Below, piece by piece: positions 11,320-25,500 of a stretch of DNA of 64,000 nt. The stretch is from contig RQOL01000618.1 of NCBI GenBank assembly GCA_013076295.1, positions 3,286,001 through 3,350,000 on the forward strand, in the 5' to 3' direction. Source of the DNA: Sanderia malayensis. Its lineage: Eukaryota > Cnidaria > Scyphozoa > Semaeostomeae > Pelagiidae. A program made the translations under genes and the position numbers. Below the pieces are notes generated by a model, which saw only the letters and a list, made by a program, of their open reading frames with translations, did no database searches and had not been told where the DNA came from. Every line of letters starts with the position of its first letter. Positions within the stretch are counted from its first letter, which is position 1.

Positions 11320-13592
11320 TTAAATTGTGGAATATGTACCAAATGATTCCATGTATGCCTGTGCCATTTTGAAACAGAACTGGTACTGGGCCTAAAAATC
11401 GACAAATTTATTATTGAAAATACTGAATGATAATATTTGCAAATTAAATAATAAGGCACTCAAAGTGCTAGGTGCTCTAAAGTCTGACCATGCATTCAAA
11501 TAAATGTTATATCAAAATAAGTAAAACTATATGGCATGTATAGTTGTAATGTGACGTGACAAGTAAAATGCGGACTCACAGAATTCTCCACAAATTGCGG
11601 TCTAAACAATCTAATTTTCTTCACCGTGTGGAACACATCTATGAGTTGCTCTGACTTCAATCTTTCCAGTATATTCGCAATTGCAATAAACGTTCCTGTG
11701 CGGCCTGCACCATCACTGAAAAATTAAACACGTTTTTAACTATCTCGTGGGACTAAAAAATAGCCTAGAAATCTAAAACAATTTAGACTTTTTAAATATT
11801 ATAAAAATGAATACCTGCACATAACCAAAGTTGAATGCTTGTTGTTGCCCTGTTGCTTATTCGATTCACTAACATTCAACTTGTTGAGCAGGGACAAAAG
11901 TTGTGACGTGTTTTTCGGGGTGGCATGGTTAGGCCAGTAATGGAACTGATACATGTCGACTTCTCGTGAATTTTTCGCCATCTAAATAAAGAAATAATAA
12001 ATATGTACATTGTAAGTTTAATTAGAAATAAATACCCTGATATAACGAACCTAGAGGACAAAATATATTTAGTTGTTTTAGGAGTATTTTAAGCTGAACC
12101 ATGAATCTGCCCAAAGAACATAATGATAGCAAAATGAAAAATTACAAAGAACAACTTGATAAAGAATAACGGCTTACACTTCCATGACGAATATGAATCA
12201 TTATGTGCGTAAGATCTTTTTCTTCTTTATCGGATGAGCTTTGATTTTTGACAAGTATTTGGCCATATTTTGTCTCTGAGCCAACAGAAGGCCAAAAAGT
12301 AGGATATTTCTAAATTGAAAATTAGAAAAAGTAACTCATAAGAAATGATGTTACTTGCTAGAATATTTTTATGCGTGAAGGCATGGCATTAAGAGGCTCT
12401 AGTTCTATTGAAATGCGTCAATTGTGTGTCAAAAAGGGTGCTTATTGCAAATTTAATACACTGTAATTCTACATGCGTTTGAATTGGATGAAACCTCACC
12501 AGTGAACCTTCTTTTAATTCGTTCAGCATGACAATCATAGTGACATTATTTTCCAGCACAATGCTCCAAAACGCAGCCATTGTTTTAGGAAGAGGATGCT
12601 CTGTTGCAATGAAGCCATATTCACGTTTGTAGCCCTATTAAAATCGATCATTTTTAACAAGAAAATAACAAGATACATTATCACCAACAATTCATTGAAG
12701 TTCCAAAACACATCACATCACCTTACAATACTAAACTCCCACGTCACGGGCCATGAGATTCAGGTTTAGTTAGGGCTCAAAAAAGTGATACACTTTAGCT
12801 CTGGATGTGGGGTTACATCAAATTAAGAAAATTGTAAATGATCCAGTAATCTTTTCAGACAAGTTCAGCTCACAGTAAACACAGTTAACATCCGCCAACA
12901 TCTGTAATCTCAGACATTTTAAAACGATTTTTCATTTCTCCTCGTTTTGGTGAAGTATAGTTGGGGCATCTATCTCGAACAAACTCCAATTCCTCTCGAG
13001 AGTTCGAGTCTTCAGCTATAATTGCAAATACTTACATCTACAAATGTGGCATTGACATAATCTGACGAGGCATTTTCATAGATCGATTCCTGCAGCACAA
13101 CACGATACGAATCACCTGGTCAAAATAAAGGCAACATTCAGCAACGTTTGTGATAATAAACAAAGAAAAAGACAAAAAATCAACCCCTCAATGAAAATCG
13201 AAGCGTACTAAAATTAACATCTTCATTAGTTTTTAAGCCAATCATAGCTATCTGGGACAAGTCGTGGTTCCAACGTTTGCGATTAAAGGTTCTTTGAATA
13301 ACCTGCATAGTTCGAACTCATGTAGTTCGAGCTTTATCTAATTCGAACGAAATTCTCTGTACCTTCAAGGATCACTAATGCACCAATTCTTATAAAGCAA
13401 ACTTCTTTAAATGGCAAAATATTAAGCACAAATGAGGACGGAACTCGTTAAACTGATAATTGTATTAAACAACAAAAAATAAAAAAACTTACGTGGTAAA
13501 ATATTCTTATTTCTGTTCCTTCGTTCATTCTCAGGTTTTAACGCATTCAGAGTCTCAATGGTTGAGAAGCAATGGGTGACAGAGTTAAGGAG
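11320..13592 (-). other. Receptor B PTP domain 2 (membrane-distal) and C-terminus
   Basis: Exons near 13493-13592, 13036-13115, 12500-12634, 12178-12309, 11815-11981, 11580-11715 and 11320-11391 (TAA at 11320-11322). Motifs: RNRNKNILP, SDYVNATFVD, YGFIATEHPLP, AAFWSIV, FHYWPNHATP and VMCSDGAGRTG, ending AQYQFCFKMAQAYMESFG. C-X5-R is kept. His before Cys is Met, the WPD aspartate is Asn, the NRY tyrosine is Asn, and the Q-loop glutamine is Glu. D2 domains of known receptor PTPs are commonly weak or inactive, so degeneration here is less surprising than in D1. Confidence 0.85.
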
Positions 13593-16500
13593 CTGAAAGG
13601 AAATGCAACAAATGAAAATATTATAATATCGCAACTATCTGGCGAATTGTATAAGTATCTAGCAGTGGGACTGAATTATGCCCTGTGCAACAAAGTGATT
13701 AAAGCATACAGAGCAAAAAAAGACAACTTAACGGTGTGTTAAAAAGCAAATGTAAATTCTATTTCAACTGCGACTAAATGATACTGCTTGCAATAATAAT
13801 AAAATACCTCAAATTGCATTTGGTAACCAGTCTTGCCATTGTTTAAAACTTGCAATTGAGCAGCCGTAGTTTTGATGTCATCAGCTTCAAATTCGGTACT
13901 AACGCGCATGGTTGCTTCTAACAAAGCATCGTAGATGAAGGAGTATTGCTCCTGAAAGCAAACGAGGCCCCAACAATCAAACGAGGCCTCATTATGTTTC
14001 AAGCAAACAATGACTTATGCTTGCAGAATTTAAAAAACCAAACAAAAACAATGGAAGACGATACAAACCTCTGCTGACACCAATTCGATTCTCTGGGTTC
14101 TGATAAAATTGACGTAATTGAAAATATCAATCGTCTGCTCCTTCGCAGCTAAATCCAGCATTGCGTCAATAACAATGAAAGATCCAGTACGACCAATGCC
14201 ATCTCTGAAACACGAAAATGCATATAAGAAACTGAAACATAGGGTCCCGTTTCCCACTAGTTTTTATGTAAACAAATTCCTCGATTAAAAGTTTGAGGTC
14301 TTTTTATGTGCTCATCTTTGTGACAAATCTCAACGGATTTGAATAGAAACTTTTTACTGTTTCAATAAAATATTAGAAATTGCCACAAACTTACGTGCAA
14401 TGAACGACAATTGATGGTTTTGTCTCAAATCGGAAGTTTTTGCGAACTGTCTGTCTGAATCGTAGAATATCAGTGGAGAACTTCGGCACTCCAGAACCAG
14501 GCCAGCTCAAGAATTGGAATTGATAAACGATTCTCGATTCAGATTGTCCTTTCTGTAGAAAAAAAAACCAAGGATATCTTAAAGTGCTACTCCCACCATA
14601 TTTTTTTATTTCATTTCTGGGTAGTTTTTGACGTAAAACAGATACTGCACTCACCCTGGAATCGAAATACATGCAATATTTAGCTTATTAATGTACGATG
14701 TGATGTCCATTGCCTTAGGAATAACATATCAGAGAACATTTATTCATGGGTCATGGCTTCACCTCAAGGGACACTCACCCTGGAAACTGTAAAACGTCGG
14801 ATGACAAAATCAGGATCACTGTCTACCAAATCCAGTGCGATAGAAATGTCCCCAAATTGAATTTTACCCTGATGAGGCCAATAGTTGGCACATTGTGTCT
14901 AGAATATAGGAAAACGTTATCTCAAATTCGCATCACTAGGTCAAAACGAGTTGGAATCTATCATTCCAGCAACGTTGGAATGATAGATAAATTTAATTTA
15001 ATAAATACAAAATCTTGTTTTGAAAGGTGGGCTTATTAGAGAAATGAACTTAATAGAGAGGGTGTCTAAATTTCAATTTACCTCAGCACCCTCGTTCATA
15101 TTTGATAACATGATTATGGCGGGAACATTGTTATCCCAGTTCATACGCCAGAAAGCAGCCTCGTTACCATGAAGAGGGTCTACAACATGATGAAGATAAT
15201 TGACGGAAAACTACTTGTGTAAAGCTCAGCAGAGAAAGGGTAAACAATAAAAAACAACTCAGCTAAAGAAGCTCTGAAAAACTTGGCAACCCTTCCAAAA
15301 TATGACGAATGAAAATAATTAAGGGGCCTCTTATTCACTTCACTTTTTTCTGAGGACCTTAAAATCCATTTTGAAACCATAGAGATAGGATATAAGATAC
15401 ACTAGAAGAGTACGCACTCCAATTGACGCATCGAATCGATACAAAAGTTGAAGCATTGGTCAGCCATCTTGTTGGAGGCTCGCGGAAGAAATTTACGGTC
15501 TGAAGCCTTAGAATTCAAATGTAAAATACGTGGATATTATTATTGCTGCAGATCAAATAAATACTCAAATGTTCCTAAAATCATGGTCGGTTCAACATAT
15601 TAAAGTATTTTTGGTGGATCGAATGTATTACTACTATTTCCAGAAGATATATTTTGCAATGGAGTGTTGCATGAAAACAGTGGCCTTGGCCTTTTGCGAT
15701 ACGAGGTACGGGCGAATTTGTATTTTACGGACGACGCCCAAACTAGATAAATTAGATAGCAATCAACAGGCACTCCAGTCCAAACCCTAGCCCTGACCCT
15801 AGCCTTAATCCTAATCCCAGTCCAAACTTTTATTGATACGCCAGAACCTGTCAGTAGTATTACATCATGCACACTCCTGCGCAGCAACCTAACTATGGCA
15901 CTGCGCATGTAAGCCCACCTTTACGGCACCCTAGCCCTAACCCTAACCCTAACCCTAATCCTAACTGATACGCCATACACTTTCAGTAGTATTATGTCAT
16001 TCATACTCCTGCGCACTAGCCTATATATGGCACTGCGCATTCACGCCCACCTTTGCGGCACCCTAACCCTAACCCTAACCCTAATCCAACCCTAACCCTA
16101 ACCCTAACCGATACACCATACACTATCAGTAGTATTACGTCATGCAAACTCCTGCGCAGTACCCTATATATGGCACTGCGCATTCACGCCCACCTTTACG
16201 GCACCCTAGCCCTAACCCTAACCCTAATCCTAACTGATACACCATACACTGTCAGTAGTATTACGTCATGCATACTCCTGCGCAGCAGCCTATATATGGC
16301 ACTACGCATTCACGCCCACCTTTACGGCACCCTAGCCCTAACCCTAACCCTAATCCAGCATTAACCCTAACCCTAACCGATACACCATACACTGTCAGTA
16401 GTATTACGTCATGCATACTCCTGCGCAGCAGCCTATATATGGCACTACGCATTCACGCCCACCTTTACGGCACCCTAGCCCTAACCCTAACCCTAATCCA

Positions 16501-19500
16501 GCACTAACCCTAACCCTAACCGATACACCATACACTGTCAGTAGTATTACGTCATGCATACTCCTGCGCAGCAGCCTATATATGGCACTGCGCATTCACG
16601 CCCACCTTTACGGCACCCTAGCCCTAACCCTAACCCTAATCCAACACTAACCCTAACCCTAAACGATACACCATACACTGTCAGTAGTATTACGTCATGC
16701 ATACTCCTGCGCAGCAGCCTATATATGGCACTGCTCATTCACGCCCACCTTTACGGCACCCTAGCCCTAACCCTAACCCTAATCCTAACTGATACGCCAG
16801 AACCTGTCAGTAGTATTACATCATGCACACTCCTGCGCAGCAACCTAACTATGGCACTGCGCATGTAAGCCCACCTTTACGGCACCCTAGCCCTAACCCT
16901 AACCCTAACCCTAATCCTAACTGATACGCCATACACTTTCAGTAGTATTATGTCATTCATACTCCTGCGCACTAGCCTATATATGGCACTGCGCATTCAC
17001 GCCCACCTTTGCGGCACCCTAACCCTAACCCTAACCCTAATCCAACCCTAACCCTAACCCTAACCGATACACCATACACTATCAGTAGTATTACGTCATG
17101 CAAACTCCTGCGCAGTACCCTATATATGGCACTGCGCATTCACGCCCACCTTTACGGCACCCTAGCCCTAACCCTAACCCTAATCCTAACTGATACACCA
17201 TACACTGTCAGTAGTATTACGTCATGCATACTCCTGCGCAGCAGCCTATATATGGCACTACGCATTCACGCCCACCTTTACGGCACCCTAGCCCTAACCC
17301 TAACCCTAATCCAGCATTAACCCTAACCCTAACCGATACACCATACACTGTCAGTAGTATTACGTCATGCATACTCCTGCGCAGCAGCCTATATATGGCA
17401 CTACGCATTCACGCCCACCTTTACGGCACCCTAGCCCTAACCCTAACCCTAATCCAGCACTAACCCTAACCCTAACCGATACACCATACACTGTCAGTAG
17501 TATTACGTCATGCATACTCCTGCGCAGCAGCCTATATATGGCACTGCGCATTCACGCCCACCTTTACGGCACCCTAGCCCTAACCCTAACCCTAATCCAA
17601 CACTAACCCTAACCCTAAACGATACACCATACACTGTCAGTAGTATTACGTCATGCATACTCCTGCGCAGCAGCCTATATATGGCACTGCTCATTCACGC
17701 CCACCTTTACGGCACCCTAGCCCTAACCCTAACCCTAATCCTAACTGATACACCATACACTGTCAGTAGTATTACGTCATGCATACTCCTGCGCAGCAGC
17801 CTATATATGGCACTACGCATTCACGCCCACCTTTACGGCACCCTAGCCCTAACCCTAACCCTAATCCAACACTAACCCTAACCCTAACCGATACACTATA
17901 CACTGTCAGTAGTATTACGTCATGCATACTCCTGCGCAGCAGCCTATATATGGCACTGCGCATTCACGCCCACCTTTACGGCACCCTAGCCCTAACCCTA
18001 ACCCTAATCCAACACTAACCCTAACCCTAACCGATACACCATACACTGTCAGTAGTATTATGTCATGCATACTCCTGCGCAGCAGCCTATATATGGCACT
18101 ACGCATTCACGCCCACCTTTACGGCACCCTAGCCCTAACCCTAACCCTAATCCAACACTAACCCTAACCCTAACCGATACACCATACACTGTCAGTAGTA
18201 TTATGTCATGCATACTCCTGCGCAGCAGCCTATATATGGCACTACGCATTCACGCCCACCTTTACGGCACCCTAGCCCTAACCCTAATCCAACACTAACC
18301 CTAACCCTAACCGATACACCATACACTGTCAGTAGTATTACGTCATGCATACTCCTGCGTAGTAGCCCATATATGGCACTGCGCATTCACGCCCACCATT
18401 AGGAAATTTAAATTACAAATTGATCAAAACACAAACTAAATGTCCTTATCAGGTTTTGAACCAGTGGTCTTGAGGTTAGTGTGCAGGTAAGTTACCATTA
18501 GTCTACAGAAGCGCTTCCCAAAAGAAGAGAATATCATAAGGTCTGTTTCTTATTTCTAAGCAAAAACAACTAGTGCGATCTGATTATTGGTTTTACATCA
18601 CAGCAGCGTTCATTTTAACAATGTTAACTGCTAGTTTAATTCATACCTTGTGCTGCAATGTACACTGAAGGCCTGTTGTAACTCTATAAAAAGGGAATTA
18701 AACTTTGAGTATACGATTAGTAATACGACTTTAGAAAACATGAAATCAATGAACTTGGAAAAATATCTAGTTGTGTTAATTTAAAGCAACTTACGCTGAT
18801 AAGATTTGCATTGAAGTAATCAATATTCGTTTGGCCAGCAAGCGGTTGCAAATGAACTCTTGAGTGATCGTCTAAATTTGAAATAAATTCCTTGTTCAAT
18901 GATTCAAAAGTAATTTCAATCAAACGTATATCATTGTCATATATTACGCCAGTAATTGGTCAACCTTCTTGTATGAGACATACTGAGCTTCCACTTAAAG
19001 TGTGACACAAAATCTGGTTCAGTTGGCATCCACTGTTTTAAACTTTTAGGGAAATTGAAATTTGCTCCATTCTTCGAGTCTCCGTATGTGAATCACAGAA
19101 AGCTTGATGAAATTGCAGGGACATGCTGCTGTGTTAATCAGAGTGATACTCACATGATGATGTATCAATTAAAGTCATATTCACACGATGCTATGTCAAC
19201 GAGAGTAATACTCACATGCTGCTATGTTGGGGTATCTATTCTTGCTCTGGTTTGCAGCAGTCATTGCTATGTCCCAGCTGTAAAGTTGCCCTTTTTTCAG
19301 TTTCTACAGAAATAACCAAGAGTGAAACTGTGAAAAGCAATGAGCGAACATGAATGGTTTATTGCTATGCCTATGCCTTACCAGCCCATTGTTTCGAATC
19401 CATTGTTTAAAAACAATAGGATATTGTTTCCTCCATTGTCCCGAGCAAACGATTTTAATTCACTGATTCGTATATGCATGTTTCTACTGTAACTCAAACA

Positions 19501-22500
19501 AATCAAGGATTTCAAATGTCAAAATAAAATGACGAACATACATTGTATTCGAGTGACAATGCACGATGGCAATCCTTTTGAAGATTTCTGCTGAACTCAG
19601 CAAAATTATGAACGGCTATGGGTTGGTGATGTCGATGGATTTCAACATGCGATGGAGGCTGCTTATGCCTAACTGAGGCAGCTATAAAAAAACAACATTT
19701 ACAGAAAATAAGCAAACTAAACCGGTGGATATTCATTTCTTGTACAGGCCCTGGATAGTTCAAGCCCGTGTTGTTCGAGCTCTATCTTATTCGAACGAAA
19801 TTCTCTAATCCCTTTAAGGGCCACTAATGAACCAATCCTTATAAAACAAACCTCTACAATTCTAGCGTTTTCTGGTTCGAATATATTAATGTCTTCCCAT
19901 TTTCTTCAAATTATTTGATTATCATATTGTAACTGATTTGACCAGTAGCTGTTACTGTAATCGACAAGTTATTCATTTGACCCCACATGCTTAAACCATA
20001 ATTATAATAATCATAATTAGAAGCATCATGTACCTGAGCTTCCACTCGTGGTGACATCGCGTGTCTCTTTATTGGAGATGTTAGTTTCCATTGTCAAAGA
20101 TTCATATCCATCATATTCATATGCTCTGTTAGCACCCAAAGAAGCATACTGGGCCATAGGAATTGGTTCAATGTCCTTCTGTGGTGAACTGCTTGGTTTC
20201 CGTCTGTTAAAATGAAAAGCATACTTGAATTTTGATCGTACAAAATGCAAGCCCCTCTTTATTTCGTAATAAGCAACTGGAAGTAAATAACAAAAAAATG
20301 GAATCTAACAAACAAAAGTAAACGAATGTTCACAAATTGCTTTATCTAGCAATATTACCTTCTCAGAATGACCACAACCACAACCAAAACTATTATAATC
20401 AAAACAAGCACGGTAATGATGCTCACATATCCAGTATTAAAAGGCATTTGAGTTTGATTTGATTGAGCATCAGTCTCATCCGTCGGCATTCGAGTCGGAT
20501 TCGGCTCGGGTGTTCCCAATAAAGTCGTTTGTTCTGAAAGAGACAGCAATTTGTTACACAATCTGATAGTTTTATATAAAACTTGAATCTTTGTTGGATT
20601 CTTCGTCCTAACGTCAAGCTATACATACCTATCACTGTTGAACTAGGTTTTCCAAAAAGTAATTGCGACTGAAAAATAGAAAATGTTATACAAAAAAGCA
20701 TTAATCTATATAATGTATTTATGAAAGTAAATCAATCTGAATGATGAACTGTATTAAATAAATCAAACAATATAAAGATATTACCATGTTTACGGTCACA
20801 GCTCTAAAACAAAGTGTGAAGTTCCCAATTTTATTGAACTTAAAGCTGATACCGGGAACAGTTTCTGAACCAGGAACAAATCGCAAGGTAAGTGGAATGC
20901 GAGATGGCTTAATTATTTCTCTGTGTAATTCTAATCTACAACCTTTTATTCCAATTGTCACTCCAAACGCGTAGTGTCTGAAAATGAAGAATCAACATGA
21001 TAGGTAAAGAGCAGTAACAGCATCTGTTCCTTTCAATAATTCCAAAAATAGCAACGTAATAGCTAGTTTACTACAGGCAAATGTTACAGAAAAACATAAT
21101 TAACAACACAACAACAGTAGCAGTTATAGTTGCAAGCAGCAGTAGTGGCATAGCCATCAGCAGTAGCATAGCAACTAGGTCAATAACAATGGTAACAACA
21201 AAACTTACGTGATAGGACCATTGATGTTCGAAGCAGGCTTCAGAATTACATTTGTACCTCCATTTAATTGAACCTCTCTTACGATTTCTGGTGCTAAAGG
21301 TTCTGAAAGTGATAAATACATTGAGCAAATAACGAATCTCGCAACCTAGCCTAATGCCTTGAAAAAGCTTTCGAAGCAATTAGCGACAAAAGAATAGACT
21401 TACCGGTATAAAGAGTTCTTAAGGTTATGCTAGAACTATAAGGGTCATAACCCTTTATTGTAGCTGCAGCTATTTGCACGGTGTAAACAGAACCAGGAAC
21501 CAAATCAGAGACACCAAGAGACAGCCTTGTGCTAGAATTCACTGATAATACAATTGATTTTTCATGACGAAATGTCGTATTGTAGCCTTTCGTTCCACGG
21601 AGACGAATCTACAAAAAGATGGAACATGGAGCATGGAACATTTTCTAAATAACTTGGGCTTTTAAAGGTGAATAAGAGGATTGGAACAAAGAATATACTG
21701 AGGATTGTGGACAAAATTAAAATTTTAAGACATGACTCATGGAGTCTCACCGTGTAATTTCTTATGATTCCATTCTCTTTACTCGGTTTATCCCATTTCA
21801 AGACTGTTGATCTAGATTGTGTGGAAACTACGTGCAAGGCTTTCGGCTCAAGTGGAACTACGGCGGAAAAAATCAAACAAAATTGGATGGAATGACGTCA
21901 TAACCATGACACAGGAGGACTTTTAAAATGGGAGAGTATCGTAAAAACGTTTTGCGCAACCCTGGATTTTATTGAAAAATCATATTCAAGTAGACCTTTA
22001 ACGCTCAATTGAAACTCACCACTTTCATGAGTCCTCTCTCTTATACTATCACTCCAATCTCCAAATATTGTCCCTTGTTTTGTTGTGGCAGCAACCTTAG
22101 AAACACAAACAACGTAATAAAAATTCCAAACTAAAAAACACAAGTGAATGGAACAAACACATACGATACGCAAGTGAATGGAATTGTGTAAACTGGCTTC
22201 AGATTTGCTACAATTATTGTTTTTTTGCAAAAAAGATATCTTATAGGTGCCCATGGAAACCCAAAGGCTACAAAACTGTAATGAACTTGAAATTCACCTG
22301 TATAACATAATCGGTAAAAGCATCTAGATTGTCCAGAATTTTTGATAGTTTGTTTGCAGAAACAACAATTGTTAGGAAGGTTTTTTCTGACGACTTCTTG
22401 AATCTGATTTGATAATTATGAAGAATACCATTAATTGACAATGGCTCTTTCCATGTCACAATGATCTTCTTCTCGGAGATTGGTATCGCTCTGACATCAA

Positions 22501-25500
22501 TTGGTTTAGATGCAGCTAAAAGATAAGAACCAGTAAACAACAACAAAAATTATTTGCCTTATAACATAATAAACATTGTTGCATTAACTGCTGCAATACA
22601 TAAATATTAGGCATCATTTTAAGGCATCAATAAATAAATATCAGGCATCATTTTAAGCCAAACTTTCTTCAGATATATACCTTCAGACAGTTCAAAGCAA
22701 AATTTACATGACTTTCTGTACTATTTTTCATAATAAAAACCTACCATTAATAATATAATAAAAATACCGTTGCGTCTTCAAGTGTTCCAGCTCAAATTCC
22801 AAGTTAATTCAGTTGGAAATTAGACCTCGTCGGGCCTGAAAAGTTAAAGCAATCAATGAACAATAAAAAGTTTCACTTACAGCCTTGTTTTGTTTTTTCA
22901 ATCGTGCTTGTGCTCCATGTCCCTGTTATTGCTCCAAGTTTTGTAGTTGCAGTAACCTAATCAAAACAGACGACATGGTCGTAAATAATGGGTCATTCTT
23001 GAGAAATTCATATTTATACTTGTATGTTTATATAGTAAATCCATAGACACTTTTGTCAACAAACATTGGATAAAAACGAACTGTTACCTGGAAGTCATAG
23101 CTTGTGAAAGCATGCAAGTTCTTTATACGATGTGATAAATTTCTACCAGCATTGACATTTGGTAAGAAAGAAGAATCCAATGACTTTTTATATCTGATTT
23201 GATAATCGTGAAGAAGGCCATTTATTAATTTTGGTTCTTTCCACGTTATTCTTATGACGGTGTCTGAGAGTGATAGAGCTGTAACGTTCACTGGGGCTGT
23301 TGGAGCTTCAATTTAAAACAGAAAACAATTAATATCACAATAAGAGACAGGGTTAGCCTCGTCAATGTCTGGATTTAAATGTAGTAACAACAATTACAAT
23401 ATAATGCTTACAGCCTTCTTGCGTCCTTGCCCTGGTGATATTGCTCCATGGACCCATTATTGTTCCAACTTTTGTTCTTGCTGCAACCTGAGCAAATAAA
23501 ATCATTCAGCAATGTTTGGTAGTGAATAATGTATTAACATCAAATTTCATACAGAACGTATATACTCAAGATGAAGGAAACAATTGACAAATGACATTGC
23601 AGACGTCTTACCTGGAATTCGTAGTATGTGTACGCATCTAATTTGTCTATGGTCTTTGACAAGCCTGTGCCAGCATTTACATTTGGTAAAAAAGAAAATT
23701 CTGATGACTTTTTGTATCTGATTTGATAATCGTGAAGAAGGCCATTTATTTGTTCTGGTTCTTTCCACGTTATTCTTATGACGGTGTCTGAGAGTGACAG
23801 AGCTGTAACGTTCACTGGGGCTGTTGGAGCTTCAATTTAAAACAGAAAATTTAATATCACAACAAGAGACAGTATTAGCCTCGTCAATGTCTGGAGTAAA
23901 ATGTGGCAACAACAGTTACAATGTAATGCTTACAGCCTTCTTGCGTCCTTGCCATGGTGATATTGCTCCATGCACCAATTATTGCTCCAAGTTTTGTAGT
24001 TGCAGTAACCTAATCAAAACAGACATGGTCGTAAATAATGAGTAATTCTTGAAGAATATCTATGTATACGTTTATATAGTAAATCCATAGAGATTGTTGT
24101 CAACAAATATTGAATAAAAAAGAACTGTTACTTGGAAGTCATAGCTTGTGAAAACTTGCAAGTTCTTTATAGAATGTGATAAATTTCTACCAGCATTGAC
24201 ATTTGGTAAAAAAGAAAATTCTGATGACTTTTTGTATCTGATTTGAAAATCGTGAAGAAGGCCATTTATTTGTTCTGGTTCTTTCCACGCTATTCTTATG
24301 ACGGTGTCTGAGAGTGGTAGAGCTGTAACGTTCACTGGGGCTGTTAGAGCTTCAATTTAAAACAGAAAACAATTAGCATCACAATAAAGGACAGGATTAG
24401 CCTCGTCAATGTCTGGAGTAAAATGTGGCAACAACAGTTACAACATAATACTTACAGCCTTCTTGTGTCCTTGCCATGGTGATATTGCTCCATGCACCAA
24501 TTATTGCTCCAACTTTTGTTCTTGCTGCAACCTAAACAAATAAAATCATTCAGCAATGTTTGGTAGTGCATAAAGTATTAACATCAAATTTCATACAGAA
24601 CGTATTTACTCAAGATGAAGGAAACAATTGACAAATGACATTGCAGACGTCTTACCTGGAATTCGTAGTATGTGTACGCATCTAATTTGTTTATAGTCTT
24701 TGACAAGCCTGTGCCAGCATTGACATTTGATAAAAAAGAAAATTCTGATGACTTTTTATATCTGATTTGATAATGGTGAAGAAGGCCATTTATTTGTTCT
24801 GGTTCTTTCCACGTTATTCTTATGACGGTGTCTGAGAGTGATAGAGCTGTAACGTTCACTGGGGCTGTTGGAGCTTCAATTTAAAACAAAAAACAATTAA
24901 TGTCACAATAAGAGACAGGGTTAGGCTTGTCAATGTCTGGAATTAAATGTGGTAACAACAATTACAATATAATGCTTACAGCCTTCTTGCGTCCTTGCCA
25001 TGGTGATATTGCTCCATGCTCCAATTATTGCTCCAAGTTTTGTAGTTGCAGAAACCTAATCAATATAGACATGGTCGTAAATAATGAGTAATTCTTGAAG
25101 AATATCTATGTATACGTTTATGTAGTAAATCCATAGACATTGTTGTCAACAAACATTGAATAGAAAAAGAAACTCCTACCTGGAAGTCATAGCTTGTGAA
25201 AGCACGCAAGTTCTTTATAGAATGTGATAAATTTCTACCAGCATTGACATTTGGTAAGAAAGAAGAATCCAATGACTTTTTATATCTAGATTGATAATCG
25301 TGAAGAAGGCCATTTATTTGTTCTGGTTCTTTCCACGTTATTCTTATGACGGTGTCTGAGAGTGATAGAGCTGTAACGTTGATTGGGGCTGTTGGAGCTT
25401 CAATTTAAAACAGAAAACAATTAGCATCACAATAAAGGACAGGATTAGCCTCGTCAATGTCTGGAGTAAAATGTGGCAACAACAGTTACAACATAATACT

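Larger units (their letters stand above)
13808..19681 (-). other. Receptor B PTP domain 1 (membrane-proximal)
   Basis: Exons near 19542-19681, 18795-18890, 18647-18683, 15082-15179, 14779-14898, 14395-14552, 14069-14204 and 13808-13951. Recognisable motifs in order: DHSRVHL, DYFNAN, VYIAAQ, AAFWRM, YWP, FLSWPGSGVP (WPD position), VVHCTDGIGRTG (signature, split over an intron) and EEQYSFIYDALLE. Cys and Arg of C-X5-R are present. The WPD aspartate is Gly, the KNRY-loop tyrosine position is Phe (KEFISN), and the Q-loop VQT is VSA. The intron before exon 40 is 3.4 kb because it holds the telomere-like satellite. Confidence 0.85.

Noticed and set aside
16053..18402. Many 60-120 aa ORFs on both strands with PNPNP / LTLTLT or GLGLGLG repeats
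   Set aside because: They are translations of CCCTAA repeats and the 143-bp monomer, repeating with the satellite period.
15787..18402. Chromosome end (true telomere)
   Set aside because: Receptor exons lie on both sides and the CCCTAA tracts are interrupted by complex monomers; it is interstitial.
18403..18530. Functional tRNA gene
   Set aside because: Only box A/B-like motifs are present; no complete cloverleaf could be drawn, and it repeats next to satellite at 49 kb.
24132..25397. Possible frame break in FN3-4 because its first exon seemed 1 nt short
   Set aside because: The translated strand reads continuously through KNLRAFTSYDFQ, so the apparent shortfall is a counting uncertainty.
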